Source: Streptomyces sp. NBC_00239 (GTDB lineage: Bacteria; Actinomycetota; Actinomycetes; Streptomycetales; Streptomycetaceae). From it: a DNA stretch of 64,000 bases. The notes beneath the pieces are model-generated. The model worked only from the letters and a program-made list of their open reading frames with translations, was not told the DNA's origin and made no database searches. This document shows positions 33,318-41,789 of this stretch, in pieces. The stretch covers positions 6,758,001 through 6,822,000 of the forward strand of contig NZ_CP108095.1 in the NCBI RefSeq assembly GCF_036194065.1, written 5' to 3'. The position numbers and the translations under genes are program-made. How positions within the stretch are numbered: the first letter of the stretch is position 1; each line of letters begins with the position of its first letter.

Positions 33318-33598
33318 TCAGGACACGCTAGTGGAATCGTACGCAGTCCGCGGTGGAACAGGAGATGCCCACCACCACGAACTGCCGGACCTCCGATCGC
33401 CGAAGCCCTGCTCTGTAAGAGCGTCCGCCGGGAGGCGGTGAGCTAGGGGTTGCCGGATGCGGGCGCTGACGGGGCGAGTGTCCCAGCGGTGGGTGTACCA
33501 GGCACTGCGGATGAGGCTACGGACTGTGGTGATCGCGGTGGCCAGGTGAAGGAAGAACCAGTCGGCGAATCGACGTGCTCGCAGCGCAGTCGAGCCGT
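33318..33598 (-). pseudogene. C-terminal remnant of a transposase
   Basis: Reading the minus strand from 33598 gives RRFADWFFLHLATAITTVRSLIRSAWYTHRWDTRP, matching the usual C-terminal end of IS4/IS701-like transposases (helix, R-x-W-x-x-x-RWDTRP). No upstream catalytic part is in frame; the region before it belongs to the 33630-34637 gene. It is a relic left by an insertion and deletion. Confidence 0.55.
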
Positions 33599-33629
33599 CA
33601 GGCCGGGATGCTCGTGGCCCTTGCCTGGA

Positions 33630-34637
33630 TCAGCCTGGGCTGCCTCGAAAGCGTCGGGGTCGAGATCCAGTGACGTTTGCCGAGTCGAGAGATGGGTGCG
33701 GGGCCTGGCCGGGCGCGGGGTCCTGCCAGGTGGACGGCGGGAGATCCCCCGCAGTCCGCCCGAGGGTGGGAGCCATGGCAGGCGCACTCCGGTCCCAAAC
33801 GCTGGGGACCAACACCCTGTTCTCTCCGTAGTGGACCTTGATGCTGTCTTGGCGCGTCGTGCGCATCCACAACGGAGCCCCGATCAGGATGCGGCTGACG
33901 CCCTCCAAGTCCGGGTCGCCTCGGAGGTTCCAGCGGCTCGGCGTGAGCGTCACGTCCTTGTAGATGACGGCCACGTACTCAGTCGCGTCGAACCCCATAA
34001 TCGTGTAGCCGCGGGTTTCGGGACGACCCTGGTGATCAGCCGGGGCGCCGTAGATGCCCTGCGTCAGCGCGACCTTGAGGATCTCCAGGGCGGCCTCCTC
34101 GTCGTCGAGCGAATATTCCGGTCCCCTCCTGGTGCTCGCCTCCGTGCCCCTGCGGGCCATGAACTCCTCGATCAGAGGAGCATTCGACGAGGTCCATCCG
34201 CCGGCAGAGTCTTCCTCAGGGACGTCGTAGCCCTTCAGGTTCTTCAGGCTTCCGAACAGGCAGAGGTCGACACGGCGGCTCTGTTGGGTGATGGTCTGTA
34301 TGTGGGTCAGGGCGGTTCGCCCCGGGAGGCGGTGCTCCGGAAACCCCCACCGCTGGAACTCCGCGATCTCGGCCCAGCCCGCTCCCTGAACGTACTGCCC
34401 GGAAGTCGGGGCGTCGAAGTCCGTGACGATGGACCTGCGGAGCTTCTTCTTCAGCTTCTCGGCAATGTCGAAGGTGGTGTTCTCGCGGTCCCGGCTGGCG
34501 AGATTGACGCCGTTCCCCGCCAGACCAAGATTCAAGGCGGGCTTGATGCGATGGTCCAGTCGAATCCCGTTGTCGTCGATCACCTCACCGACGAGCCTTT
34601 CGGACCAGTAGACGTATCTGCCTACAGGCTTGGGCAA
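33630..34637 (-). CDS. Unknown protein, weakly like the SAVMC3_10250 family
   Basis: TTG at 34637 after GGAGG with a 6-base gap; 335 aa. The N-terminus LPKPVGRYVYWSERLVGEVIDDNGIRLDHRIKP and the central VDLCLFGSLKNLKGYD recall a small actinomycete family of unknown role (SAVMC3_10250/DUF7019-like), but this is from memory of pattern only. The C-terminal 120 residues (MGFDATEYVAVIYKDVTLTPSRW ... RILIGAPLWMRTT) are beta-rich. Neighbour of a transposase scar. Confidence 0.6.
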   Translation of the reverse strand: MPKPVGRYVYWSERLVGEVIDDNGIRLDHRIKPALNLGLAGNGVNLASRDRENTTFDIAEKLKKKLRRSIVTDFDAPTSGQYVQGAGWAEIAEFQRWGFPEHRLPGRTALTHIQTITQQSRRVDLCLFGSLKNLKGYDVPEEDSAGGWTSSNAPLIEEFMARRGTEASTRRGPEYSLDDEEAALEILKVALTQGIYGAPADHQGRPETRGYTIMGFDATEYVAVIYKDVTLTPSRWNLRGDPDLEGVSRILIGAPLWMRTTRQDSIKVHYGENRVLVPSVWDRSAPAMAPTLGRTAGDLPPSTWQDPAPGQAPHPSLDSANVTGSRPRRFRGSPG

Positions 34638-34862
34638 GGCTGACCTCCGCAGGAAATCAGGCCCGGCTACGGACGCGAGGCCACTGACCGAGCAAGACGA
34701 TACGCAGACGGTACTAGTTCCCGATGTCACCCATTCCAGTGACTCCTCTACCGCTCGGTATAGTTTGGTGCTCCGAATTGGAGCCTCCTCCTTCGGTCCC
34801 GGGAGAAGGGGCGGCTGGCTCTCCGACTTCGGTAGGGTGCTGCCCCTCACGGAGGTACGACA

Positions 34863-35183
34863 ATGACCGAAGAACCCCTCGAACGCTGGGCTGCCCGCCG
34901 TCAAGGGCGCCTGCGCAAGCCCGGCGAACGCAAGGCCATCACCCTCGGCGCCGGCCCACAGCGAGCCGCCCACGTCGCCCCCGATGCCCCGCGGATGATC
35001 TTGGAATGGGATGGCTTCGCCTGGCAGCCGCTCATGACCGTGGAGAACTACGCAGCGGCCTGCCTCGCCCTCAGCCCGATGCCTGAAAGCACGTCCGGCG
35101 ACCAGGTCGAGGCAACGGGCCCGGTCGTGGGGCGCAATCCCCTGGCGCCGGGTACTGGGCGCCATCGCAAGCCCAGGTCCTGA
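34863..35183 (+). CDS. DUF6087 family protein
   Basis: ATG at 34863 after GGAGG; 106 aa. The pattern PLERWAARRQGRLRKPGERKAITLG, then RAAHVAPDAPRMILEWDGFAWQP, is that of DUF6087, small Streptomyces proteins of unknown role. Followed by a hairpin terminator. Confidence 0.75.
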   Translation: MTEEPLERWAARRQGRLRKPGERKAITLGAGPQRAAHVAPDAPRMILEWDGFAWQPLMTVENYAAACLALSPMPESTSGDQVEATGPVVGRNPLAPGTGRHRKPRS

Positions 35184-35255
35184 GTGCGCACCTTCGACAC
35201 GCTGCTCGGGGTGATCCCGGGAGCCGACCAGCTCAAGGTCTGATGCCTCGCAGTC

Positions 35256-35284
35256 TTGCGCCCGAGTGCCGTAGCCGGGCGCAA
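35256..35284 (+). terminator. Terminator after the DUF6087 gene
   Basis: A 9-bp stem TTGCGCCCG/CGGGCGCAA with an 11-nt loop, 73 bp after the stop codon. Confidence 0.55.
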
Positions 35285-35627
35285 CCCTGAGCAGGGCTGG
35301 ATTGGCTTCGGTGGACCTTCAGACACGTGACCCCCTACTAGCGGAATCGGGGGAGGCCGCGGGGTAGTCTCCCCTCTTTTCCGCTATCGGTATTACGGAC
35401 GCATGTAAGGACGGTCTCCCCGGCAGTCCTTCCGCTCCGAGGAGACCACCTCGGCGCCAATGCCGCAAACGTACGGAACGGCCTATCCGACCCCTTGTTG
35501 GGCGGCCCTGAAATGCCAGTTCGCCCGGGGCAGACAAGAAAGAGTCCAAAAAGACTGGTGCAACGCCGCAACCAATGTCAACGTAGACACCTTCCCAAGA
35601 AACCCCAGGTCAGAGAGGTGTCTGCCG
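35285..35627. other. Region without a convincing gene
   Basis: Several open frames cross this stretch, but none has a ribosome site or the GC3 bias of its neighbours. It is less G+C-rich than the flanks (for example around 35500-35600). It probably holds the promoter of the DUF317-like gene at 35628. Confidence 0.5.
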
Positions 35628-35990
35628 TTGACTGTGGACACAGCGAAACCCGGATTCTCTACGACGATCGAGGCCCTTCGGCTCCGCACTTGGCGACTCG
35701 GCCCTGGGCAGCCGGCCATGGTGATTGACCAGTTCACCGACGAGGACTTCAAACTCGTCGTGGACGACCGGGCCGATATGCACATCAACTCTCGCGACGG
35801 CCGCTTCTACCTCGGTTGGTTCCCTACGGGGCGGCCCGGCACGGACGGCGAGGGCTGGGTAATCGCCATCACTGGAACGGCCGCCGTCCCCGGGTATCGG
35901 GTCACCTTCGACACCGAGACCCCAGCCCAGGTCGTAGCCGCGGTGGTGGCCGAGGTCATCGCCACCTCTGCACCCATACGCTCGCACTGA
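35628..35990 (+). CDS. Short DUF317-like protein
   Basis: TTG at 35628 (preceded by AGAGGTG); 120 aa. FTDEDFKLVVDDRADMHINSRDGRFYLGWFPTG, then GWVIAITGTAAVPGYRVTFDTETPAQVVAAVVAEV, follows the second half of the DUF317 repeat (strand, W/Y, 'TP..V..A'). The true start could be slightly different. Confidence 0.6.
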   Translation: MTVDTAKPGFSTTIEALRLRTWRLGPGQPAMVIDQFTDEDFKLVVDDRADMHINSRDGRFYLGWFPTGRPGTDGEGWVIAITGTAAVPGYRVTFDTETPAQVVAAVVAEVIATSAPIRSH

Positions 35991-36057
35991 CCCATACCTG
36001 CGTGCGCTGCGGCATGATCCCCGCGCACGCGTCCTGTTGACGATGAAGGAGAACACC

Positions 36058-36336
36058 TTGGACCCGGAGTACACAGTCAGTGAGATCATCGAACGACTCT
36101 CCGCCTTCGACGGCAATGCCATCTGCCGGATGGCCATCAACCCGCTCTTCCCGATGGAGCACACTGCCGGCGAATTCGTCAGCACCCTCGACCCCCAGGG
36201 CCGGACCGTCGTCTACCTCGCCGACGGCGGCGAGCAGCTCGGCCCCCTGCCCAAGTCTGTGGCCGTTGACCTGACCTGGCACAAGCCGTTCGAAGCCCCG
36301 CCCCGCCGCCGCCGAAGCGCCACCGGCAACCAGTAG
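36058..36336 (+). CDS. Small element protein, 92 aa
   Basis: TTG at 36058, six bases after AAGGAG. EYTVSEIIERLSAFDGNAICRMAINPLFPMEHTAGEFVSTL, then GRTVVYLADGGEQLGPLP, suggests a compact alpha/beta domain with a basic tail. No family recognised. Confidence 0.65.
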   Translation: MDPEYTVSEIIERLSAFDGNAICRMAINPLFPMEHTAGEFVSTLDPQGRTVVYLADGGEQLGPLPKSVAVDLTWHKPFEAPPRRRRSATGNQ

Positions 36337-36371
36337 TCCGCTCCCCGCTCCGTACCGCCTTGGAGGCGCCC

Positions 36372-37106
36372 CTGAACCCCCCCTCTTCCCGCTACCCGTC
36401 CACCCCCAACCCTGGCCCCTTCTACTGGGTCACTCCCCGCCACCTCGCAGGCGACGACGGTGTCCTCGCCGACCGGATCTGCGACTCCCTCGCCGAGTCC
36501 GGCTGGACGAGCTGGACGACCGCCCGCAGCACCCTTCTCCTCCCGAGCCCGTCCGGGCTGTGCGGCGCCGAGTGGATCCGTACCGACCACGCCTTCTTGC
36601 TGGGCGGACTGCCCGTGGCCTGGCAGATTTCCGCCCGCACGCACCCGGGCGATGCCCTGGCTGAGTGGAACGCATACTTCACCCCCGATACTCCGCACGA
36701 GGCCGTCGCGGACTTCCTCCTCGCCGTCGAGGCCCGGACCGATCCCACCGTCAACTACTGCGGTCCGGAGAGCGTCATGTCGGCGCTGACGGCCCTGGGA
36801 TGGCTCCGGGACTTCGACCACCCGGAGACCACTGCCTGGGATGCGGGAATGTCTGCCGGCTTCACGTGGGGGGAGCTGCCGGCGGGGATCCAGGACGGGG
36901 ACCCGCGCCCGGACCTTGTGGGCTGGCAGGCGTGGGCCGAACCGGTCCTCGGTGCCCCCTACCTGTGGTGCGCGACCTTCAGCGCCAGCACCCCGCACGA
37001 CCTGGTCGCGGCCTTCGCCGCATCGATCGCCTCGCCCGCCCCGGTGCGACGCCGAATCCTGCCGGAACTCGCCGCGGGACGTCTGACCTTCAGCCTCCCC
37101 GGCTAA
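36372..37106 (+). CDS. DUF317 protein with two repeats, CTG start likely
   Basis: GGAGG at 36362-36366 is followed after five bases by CTG at 36372. A TTG at 36360 is in frame but lies on the ribosome site itself. 244 aa. Repeat 1: YWVTPRHLAGDDGVLADRICDSLAESGWTSWTT with HAFLLGGLPVAWQISARTH and TPHEAVADFLLAVE. Repeat 2: GWLRDFDHPETTAWDAGMSAGFTW with PYLWCATFSASTPHDLVAAFAASI. Family role unknown. Neighbour genes are also DUF317-like. Confidence 0.8.
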   Translation: MNPPSSRYPSTPNPGPFYWVTPRHLAGDDGVLADRICDSLAESGWTSWTTARSTLLLPSPSGLCGAEWIRTDHAFLLGGLPVAWQISARTHPGDALAEWNAYFTPDTPHEAVADFLLAVEARTDPTVNYCGPESVMSALTALGWLRDFDHPETTAWDAGMSAGFTWGELPAGIQDGDPRPDLVGWQAWAEPVLGAPYLWCATFSASTPHDLVAAFAASIASPAPVRRRILPELAAGRLTFSLPG

Positions 37107-37203
37107 CACTGCCGGCCTGCACCAACGGGCTGCCGTCCGTCCTTTCTCATGCCGACGGCAGCCCCCTTCGGCATGCCCACTTCTCCGGCCACCAGGAGGC
37201 CCG

Positions 37204-38112
37204 TTGCCCTACCCCCTGATCCGACTCTCCATCGGCCGCACCAACGGCGTGGCCCACTACGGCGTGTTGCTCGAAAACGACGAGCCCCTGACGGCGTGCG
37301 CCACGCACTCACCCGAACTCGAGCCGATCGGCGAGCGTACAGCTCACCACACCTGCCAGAGCTGTACTCGGGCTCTCCTGGTGCTGACGACCCCGCCCCA
37401 CGCCGGCGAGCTCGAAGCCCGGCCCGCAGCCGGTGCGGGAAGGAGCGCAGCCGCCCACCGCCCGATCCCCGGCCACCTGCTCGGCTACTGCGGCAAGCCT
37501 CTCGACCTCCGCCGCGCCACCGGCAAGCGGGCCTGCGCCAACTGCGCCCACCTAACCAAGACGCTGGAGGCGCTGCGGGGGCGCGCGGGAGAACTCATCC
37601 TCCCCGCGGGCGAGTCGTGTCACAGCGACGACAGCCTGCTGTGGACTCCACCCGGCGCCGGTCCCCTCACCTTCGGTCACCGCCGCAACAGCGCCACCGG
37701 CCAGACCTACTGCGGTGAACGGCAGCCCACCGTTCCGAACCCCGGGGCACACGAGTGCCCTGCCTGCCTGCGCCTGTGGGCCGAGGAGGAGACCTTCCGC
37801 CAGATGTACACCCTGCCCGAAATGCGCGTGCAGACCGCCGCATGGGCGGTCGATGTGCACGGCGCCTTCGAAGAGCGGGCGTGGCTGCTGGAGCCGGGCG
37901 ACCGGTACACGATCTCGGGCTGCGGCGAAGGCCACCACGTGGTTGCCGTCTCCCGGAATCGCTACGCCAGCCATGTCGACCTCGTCGTCTATCTGCCTGG
38001 AGAGGACCGCATTGCCGATGCCCGAGTCCACTGCGACCGGCTCCTCGGCATCGAGCGACCCTTCGCCGACGGCAGCACGACCGGACTGCCCGCCCCGCAA
38101 CGCGAGGCGTAA
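37204..38112 (+). CDS. Protein with three zinc-ribbon-like modules
   Basis: TTG start at 37204, four to five bases after AGGAGG; 302 aa. Three consecutive units each pair an early cysteine with a C-x2-C: TACATHS/HTCQSC, YCGKPL/RACANC, and YCGERQ/HECPACLRLW. The C-terminal 110 residues (MYTLPEMRVQTAAWAVDVHGAFEERAWLLEPGDRYTIS...) form an alpha/beta domain. Probably a zinc-binding nucleic-acid or protein-binding factor of the element. Confidence 0.65.
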   Translation: MPYPLIRLSIGRTNGVAHYGVLLENDEPLTACATHSPELEPIGERTAHHTCQSCTRALLVLTTPPHAGELEARPAAGAGRSAAAHRPIPGHLLGYCGKPLDLRRATGKRACANCAHLTKTLEALRGRAGELILPAGESCHSDDSLLWTPPGAGPLTFGHRRNSATGQTYCGERQPTVPNPGAHECPACLRLWAEEETFRQMYTLPEMRVQTAAWAVDVHGAFEERAWLLEPGDRYTISGCGEGHHVVAVSRNRYASHVDLVVYLPGEDRIADARVHCDRLLGIERPFADGSTTGLPAPQREA

Positions 38113-38204
38113 CGAGCCGCACGCCGCCTGGGGAGATCCACCGAGCGGCTTTGGGCCACCCTGAGCGCGGGGTGGCCACCTTCCCACACGCGTCGCCAGC
38201 TGGA

Positions 38205-38247
38205 CAGGCCCGGTTCCCCCTCCGCTAGGAGAAGGGAACCGGGCCTG
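38205..38247. terminator. Terminator upstream of the IS array
   Basis: Perfect 14-bp stem CAGGCCCGGTTCCC/GGGAACCGGGCCTG with a 15-nt loop, 92 bp after the zinc-ribbon gene and just before the first IS element. Confidence 0.8.
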
Positions 38248-38288
38248 ACGCGTACCCCCCCCAGCCAGTGCCCGTGCTGCGCCGGCGT

Positions 38289-38633
38289 CTAAGACGTCAT
38301 CTCATTTGGTGCTGGGTAGGTTCCTGACACGAGCACAGCGAGCTGGTGCAACCGCTGGCAGTACTGGCCTCCTACAGGGTCATTGATCTCGGGGATGACC
38401 CGGCCCAAGTCCTCGATGCGGCTCTGCAGGAGGATGTCGTTCTTCGAGTCGAGAGTGCCGTTGTTGTCGAGCCAGCGAAGAACGCAGCCAGCGATGTCCA
38501 ACTCGATGAGCCACACGTCTGTGCCCTCGAACGTGGCACGTCGCAGGCTGTCGGGGAAAGGCTCTTGGCGGAATTCCTGCCAGAGACGATCTGTGGTCTG
38601 CACCTGCTCAGTCGATTCGCTCACTTGAGCCAT
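38289..38633 (-). CDS. Passenger protein of IS element 1, 114 aa
   Basis: ATG at 38633 overlaps the transposase end by 26 bp; the stop falls on the left target duplication. TFEGTDVWLIELDIAGCVLRWLDNNGTLDSKNDILLQ forms a beta-rich centre of the kind seen in small immunity or adaptor proteins. A helix LGRVIPEINDPVGGQYCQRLHQLAVLVSG follows. It is inside the inverted repeats and hence moves with the IS. No family recognised. Confidence 0.6.
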   Translation of the reverse strand: MAQVSESTEQVQTTDRLWQEFRQEPFPDSLRRATFEGTDVWLIELDIAGCVLRWLDNNGTLDSKNDILLQSRIEDLGRVIPEINDPVGGQYCQRLHQLAVLVSGTYPAPNEMTS

Positions 38634-39510
38634 CTTGCAGTAGCCGTGGAGCCGGTTTGACGTTCATCTTCAAGCGGCGGTAGCAGATGAGGGCTGCAGC
38701 GATGCCTGCGAACGCCAGGAAGTGGTCAGCCTTGCGTTCATAGCGCCGGTGTAAGCGACGGCAGCCTGAGAGCCAGGACACCGTCCGCTCTACGACCCAT
38801 CGGTGCCGGCCGAGCCGGTTCGACGGCTCGATTCCCTTGCGGGCGATGCGGTGACGGATCCCGCGGTTGCGCAGCCATCTCCGCAGGTGGGCGTAGTCGT
38901 AGCCCTTGTCGCCGTGGAGCTTGCCGGGGCGACGGCGACGGGGTCCGCGGTGAGATCTGATCGGCGGGATACCGCGGACCAGAGGCTGGAGGGCCTGGCT
39001 GTCGTGGAGGTTCGCCCCGGAGATTCCGACAGAGAGGGGCAGACCAGTCCGCTCCGTGATCAAGTGGATCTTCGACCCGAATTTGCCCCTGTCGACAGGA
39101 TTCGGGCCCGTCAGGTCCCCCTTTTCAGGGCCCGCATGTTCACCGAGTCGATCGCGCAGCGGGACCAGTCCAGCTCGCCTCGGGCGCCGAGTTCGTCGAG
39201 GACCAAGCGGTGGAGCTTGGCCCACACCCGGGCCTTCGTCCATTCGGAGAACCGCCGGTGGGCTGTCGCCCCCGACGGCCCGAACGACGCCGTGGGTAGC
39301 TGCTGCCAAGTACAGCCCGACGTAGCCACGAACAGAATCGCCGCCAGCACCTCCCTGTCACCATGCCGACGCCGGCCACCGCCTTGCGGCCGCGCTGGCG
39401 CTTCCGGCACCACCCGCTGGAACAGCTCCCACAACTCATCCGGCACCAGCCGCTCAACAATCCCCGCCACGACCAGCAGCCTACCCAGGCCGCCAAATGA
39501 GATGACTTCT
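38293..39510 (-). mobile_element. IS5/IS427-type element with a passenger gene (element 1)
   Basis: 17-bp terminal inverted repeats (GACGTCATCTCATTTGG, one mismatch) at 38293-38309 and 39494-39510. Both are flanked by TAA (38290-38292 and 39511-39513), the TNA target typical of this group. At 1218 bp it is some 350 bp longer than usual for one transposase; the extra part holds the 114-aa gene. The transposase is read in two frames. Confidence 0.85.
38608..39470 (-). CDS. IS5-family transposase, two frames joined by -1 frameshift
   Basis: Frame A: GTG at 39470 to TGA at 39111, with SGCTWQQLPTASFGPSGATAHRRFSEW and DSVNMRALKRG. Frame B, shifted by -1 and open to 38608, continues GPNPVDRGKFGSKIHLITERTGLPLSV, GANLHDSQALQPLV, KLHGDKGYDY and RWVVERTVSWL, giving the DDE set (D...D...E with the R-x-x-V-E-R-x motif). 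The switch can occur at AAAAGGGGG (39125-39117), just before the frame A stop. The product is probably a full transposase made by ribosomal slippage. Confidence 0.85.
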
Positions 39511-39513
39511 AAG

Positions 39514-39624
39514 AGGGCGGTTCGTGAGTCTTTGAGTGGCTCTGCCATCGCCTGCTGGTGTGGGTGCGCGGCGGAACCCGCCGGTCCGCAGGCGCTCGCC
39601 TGCTGGTGTGATGATGTTCCCAAG
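39514..39624 (+). repeat. Solo (outer) left end of IS element 2
   Basis: About 110 bp similar to the inner left end at 40308-40407, including GCGGAACCCGCCG and the GGTGTGATGATGT just before the transposase start. After this the sequences part: the outer copy leads to the SUKH gene, the inner copy to the transposase. Confidence 0.75.
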
Positions 39625-39737
39625 ACCTACGGGCCTTCGACACTCCAGTGGCATGACCTCGGACGAGTCGCCGAAGGTGGAGAACCGGTTCCCAAGCGAG
39701 GCCACGACTGGCTGGACTACGAAAGATGAGAGAAACC

Positions 39738-40262
39738 ATGACCGCCCTTGAGCGACTTCGACACCTCATGCAGCCGTCGAGTATGGGGACCTTCATCGAC
39801 TGGGACGACATCGCGGTGGCGTACGGCACTCGATTCCCGTCCGATTACAGGAACTTCCTGTCCGTCTACGGCAGCGGTGAAATCGACGGAATGCTGGCCG
39901 TCTTCGCTCCGAGCGTGGATCCTTATGCTCCTTCCCGTCACACCTCAAGGCTTCCGGCGGATGTTCTCGACCTGCCGGAGGTCAACGAGTGGAACGACCC
40001 GCTGCACGCCGAGCTCTATGGCCCGGCAGACATCATGGTCTGGGGGGAGACAGCCGAAGCGGACGTACTGGGCTGGATCACGAGCAACCACGAACCCGGC
40101 ACCTGGCCTGTGGCTGTCTATACGCACGGAGGCGAGTGGACGGTCTACGACTGCACCATGACGGAATTCCTGCTGCAGCTCCTCACTGGAGAATTCGATG
40201 GGAACCCGACAGGGCTGACGCGTCTGTACGGAAAGGGTAGCGCGGAGTTCACCACCGGCTGA
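39738..40262 (+). CDS. SUKH (SMI1/KNR4) family protein, probable immunity factor
   Basis: ATG at 39738; 174 aa. FIDWDDIAVAYGTRFPSDYRNFLSVYGSGEIDGMLAVFAP is the SUKH signature (W-x2-[IV]...G-x3-P-x-D-[YF]-x2-[FL]-x3-YG-x-G). The later DIMVWGETAEADVLGWITS and GTWPVAVYTHGGEWTVYDCTMTEFLLQLLTG complete the fold. Such proteins neutralise polymorphic toxins. No toxin gene adjoins it; it is flanked by IS ends and may be mobile as an orphan immunity gene. Confidence 0.8.
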   Translation: MTALERLRHLMQPSSMGTFIDWDDIAVAYGTRFPSDYRNFLSVYGSGEIDGMLAVFAPSVDPYAPSRHTSRLPADVLDLPEVNEWNDPLHAELYGPADIMVWGETAEADVLGWITSNHEPGTWPVAVYTHGGEWTVYDCTMTEFLLQLLTGEFDGNPTGLTRLYGKGSAEFTTG

Positions 40263-40307
40263 CAGGTCAGGGCACCGGAGTAGGACACTGTCTCCAGAGC
40301 TTCTCAG

Positions 40308-40407
40308 CGGGCGGTTCGTGACTTTTGAGCGACTCTGTCGTCACCTGATGGTGTGGGTGCAGGGCGGAACCCGCCGATCCGCAGGCACTCGTCTGCTGGT
40401 GTGATGA
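40308..40407 (+). repeat. Inner left end of IS element 2
   Basis: GCGGGCGGTTCGTGAC matches the outer and right ends at 14 of 16 bases and is preceded by TCA, a TNA site. It lies directly upstream of the transposase gene. Confidence 0.7.
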
Positions 40408-40408
40408 T

Positions 40409-41257
40409 GTGAGTGAACGCATGTCCTACCCCAGCGACTTATCCCAGGCGCAATGGGCTCTGATCGAGCCGGTGATCACGGCGTGGAAGGACCGGCACCG
40501 CTCGGTCAGCGGTCATCAGGGGGCATACGCGATGCGGGAGATCGTGAACGCGATCCTCTATCAGGGCCGGACCGGCTGCCAGTGGACCTACCTCCCGCAC
40601 GACCTGCCGCCGAAGAGCGCGACGTACTACTACTTTGCGGCCTGGCGGGACGACGGAACGGACCAGGTCATCCACGAGCTCCTGCGCTGCCAGGTACGTG
40701 AGAAGGCCCGTCGATTAGAGGACCCGACCCTGGTGGTCCTGGACACCCAAAGTATCCACGCTGCCGCGGGGGTCCCCGCCTCCACGACCGGCCGGGATCC
40801 GGCGAAGAGGGTCCCGGGCCGCAAGCGCGGACTGGCCGTGGACGTGCTCGGCCTGGTCATCGCGGTGGTCGTTCTCGCCGCGAGCGCGCACGACAACACC
40901 GCGGGCGTCGCTTTGCTGGACCAGGTCGCCGAGCACACCGGCGGAAGCGTCAACAAGGCCCTGGTCGACCAGGGCTTCAAGAACCAGGTCACCGCGCACG
41001 GAGCCGGCCTGGGCATCGACGTCGAGACCGTGCAACGCAATCCGCAGGAGAAGGGGTTCGTTCCGCAGACGAAGCGGTGGAGGGTCGAGCAGACCTACGG
41101 GATCCTGATACTGCACCGGCGTCTGGTCCGCGACTACGAACACCGCCCGGCCTCGTCCGCCTCCCGGGTCTACTGGGCCATGACCCACGTCATGGCCCGC
41201 CGTCTTACCGGCAAGAACACCCCCACACGGCGCGAACGGCAGACGGTGAGCGCGTGA
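40409..41257 (+). CDS. IS5-family transposase
   Basis: GTG at 40409; 282 aa. Helical DNA-binding N-terminus YPSDLSQAQWALIEPVI and GRTGCQWTYLPHDLPPKSATYYYFAAWR. The DDE catalytic core includes VLDTQSIHAAAG, RKRGLAVDVLG and KALVDQGFKN, ending RWRVEQTYGILILHRRLVRDYE with the Y/R-x-V-E-x-T motif. Belongs to the IS112/IS1647-like branch. Intact, so probably active. Confidence 0.9.
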   Translation: MSERMSYPSDLSQAQWALIEPVITAWKDRHRSVSGHQGAYAMREIVNAILYQGRTGCQWTYLPHDLPPKSATYYYFAAWRDDGTDQVIHELLRCQVREKARRLEDPTLVVLDTQSIHAAAGVPASTTGRDPAKRVPGRKRGLAVDVLGLVIAVVVLAASAHDNTAGVALLDQVAEHTGGSVNKALVDQGFKNQVTAHGAGLGIDVETVQRNPQEKGFVPQTKRWRVEQTYGILILHRRLVRDYEHRPASSASRVYWAMTHVMARRLTGKNTPTRRERQTVSA

Positions 41258-41652
41258 ACCTCCAGTCCCTGCTCGACGCGCTCGACATCCAGGAGAACGC
41301 CGCCCGGGGCCTGGCCGACGGCCTCCACACTCGCATCGGCGAACTACAGGCCCGCCTGCGGGAGGCCGAGACCCACCTCGAACACCTCGCGATCACACGG
41401 AAAACCATCACCGGTCTTGCCGACCGGCTCCCCGCCGGCCCGCCAGACCTGCCCGAGCACCCGGACTATCCCCGCATCCTGGGCGTCTTCAACGACGCGA
41501 CCGGCCCGCTGCGTGCCCGGGACGTCTGCGAAGCTCTGGACCACGAACTGCTGCCGAAGAACATCGAGGGCACCCGCGCCAAACTGAAACGCCTGGTCAA
41601 GCTCGACATCCTCACCGAAGTCGATACCGGCAGCTTCACCAGGAAGCAGTAA
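41254..41652 (+). CDS. IS-associated accessory protein, 132 aa
   Basis: GTG overlaps the transposase TGA (GTGA), so it is co-translated. N-terminal coiled coil (GLHTRIGELQARLREAETHLEHLAITRKTI), then a winged-helix-like part DYPRILGVFNDATGPLRARDVCEALDHELLPKNIEGTRAKLKRLVKLDILTEV. It probably binds DNA and assists or restrains transposition. Inside the element ends. Confidence 0.7.
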   Translation: MNLQSLLDALDIQENAARGLADGLHTRIGELQARLREAETHLEHLAITRKTITGLADRLPAGPPDLPEHPDYPRILGVFNDATGPLRARDVCEALDHELLPKNIEGTRAKLKRLVKLDILTEVDTGSFTRKQ

Positions 41653-41742
41653 CCGGCCGAGCACCGTGACCAGCAGCCCCGTCCCAGCCTCACCCGGAAA
41701 CAGACATCAGCTCACGAACCGCCCTCTAAGGGCGTACGAGTC

Positions 41743-41774
41743 GGCCCCGCCGGTCCTGGGGGAGCGGCGGGGCC
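41743..41774. terminator. Terminator between IS element 2 and the lipoprotein gene
   Basis: 10-bp stem GGCCCCGCCG/CGGCGGGGCC with a 12-nt loop, between two converging genes. Confidence 0.7.
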
Positions 41775-41789
41775 GTGCAGGCGGTGCGG

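Larger units (their letters stand above)
39514..41726 (+). mobile_element. IS5-type element 2 with SUKH passenger and extra left end
   Basis: Perfect 16-bp inverted ends GAGGGCGGTTCGTGAG at 39514-39529 and 41711-41726. Both are flanked by TAA (39511-39513 and 41727-41729); the left TAA is shared with element 1. Inside, a second left end GCGGGCGGTTCGTGAC begins at 40308 after TCA, so 40308-41726 could be a complete smaller IS. The SUKH gene lies between outer and inner left ends. Confidence 0.8.

Noticed and set aside
36360..36362. TTG as start of the second DUF317 gene
   Set aside because: It lies on the Shine-Dalgarno itself and has none upstream; CTG at 36372 is better placed.
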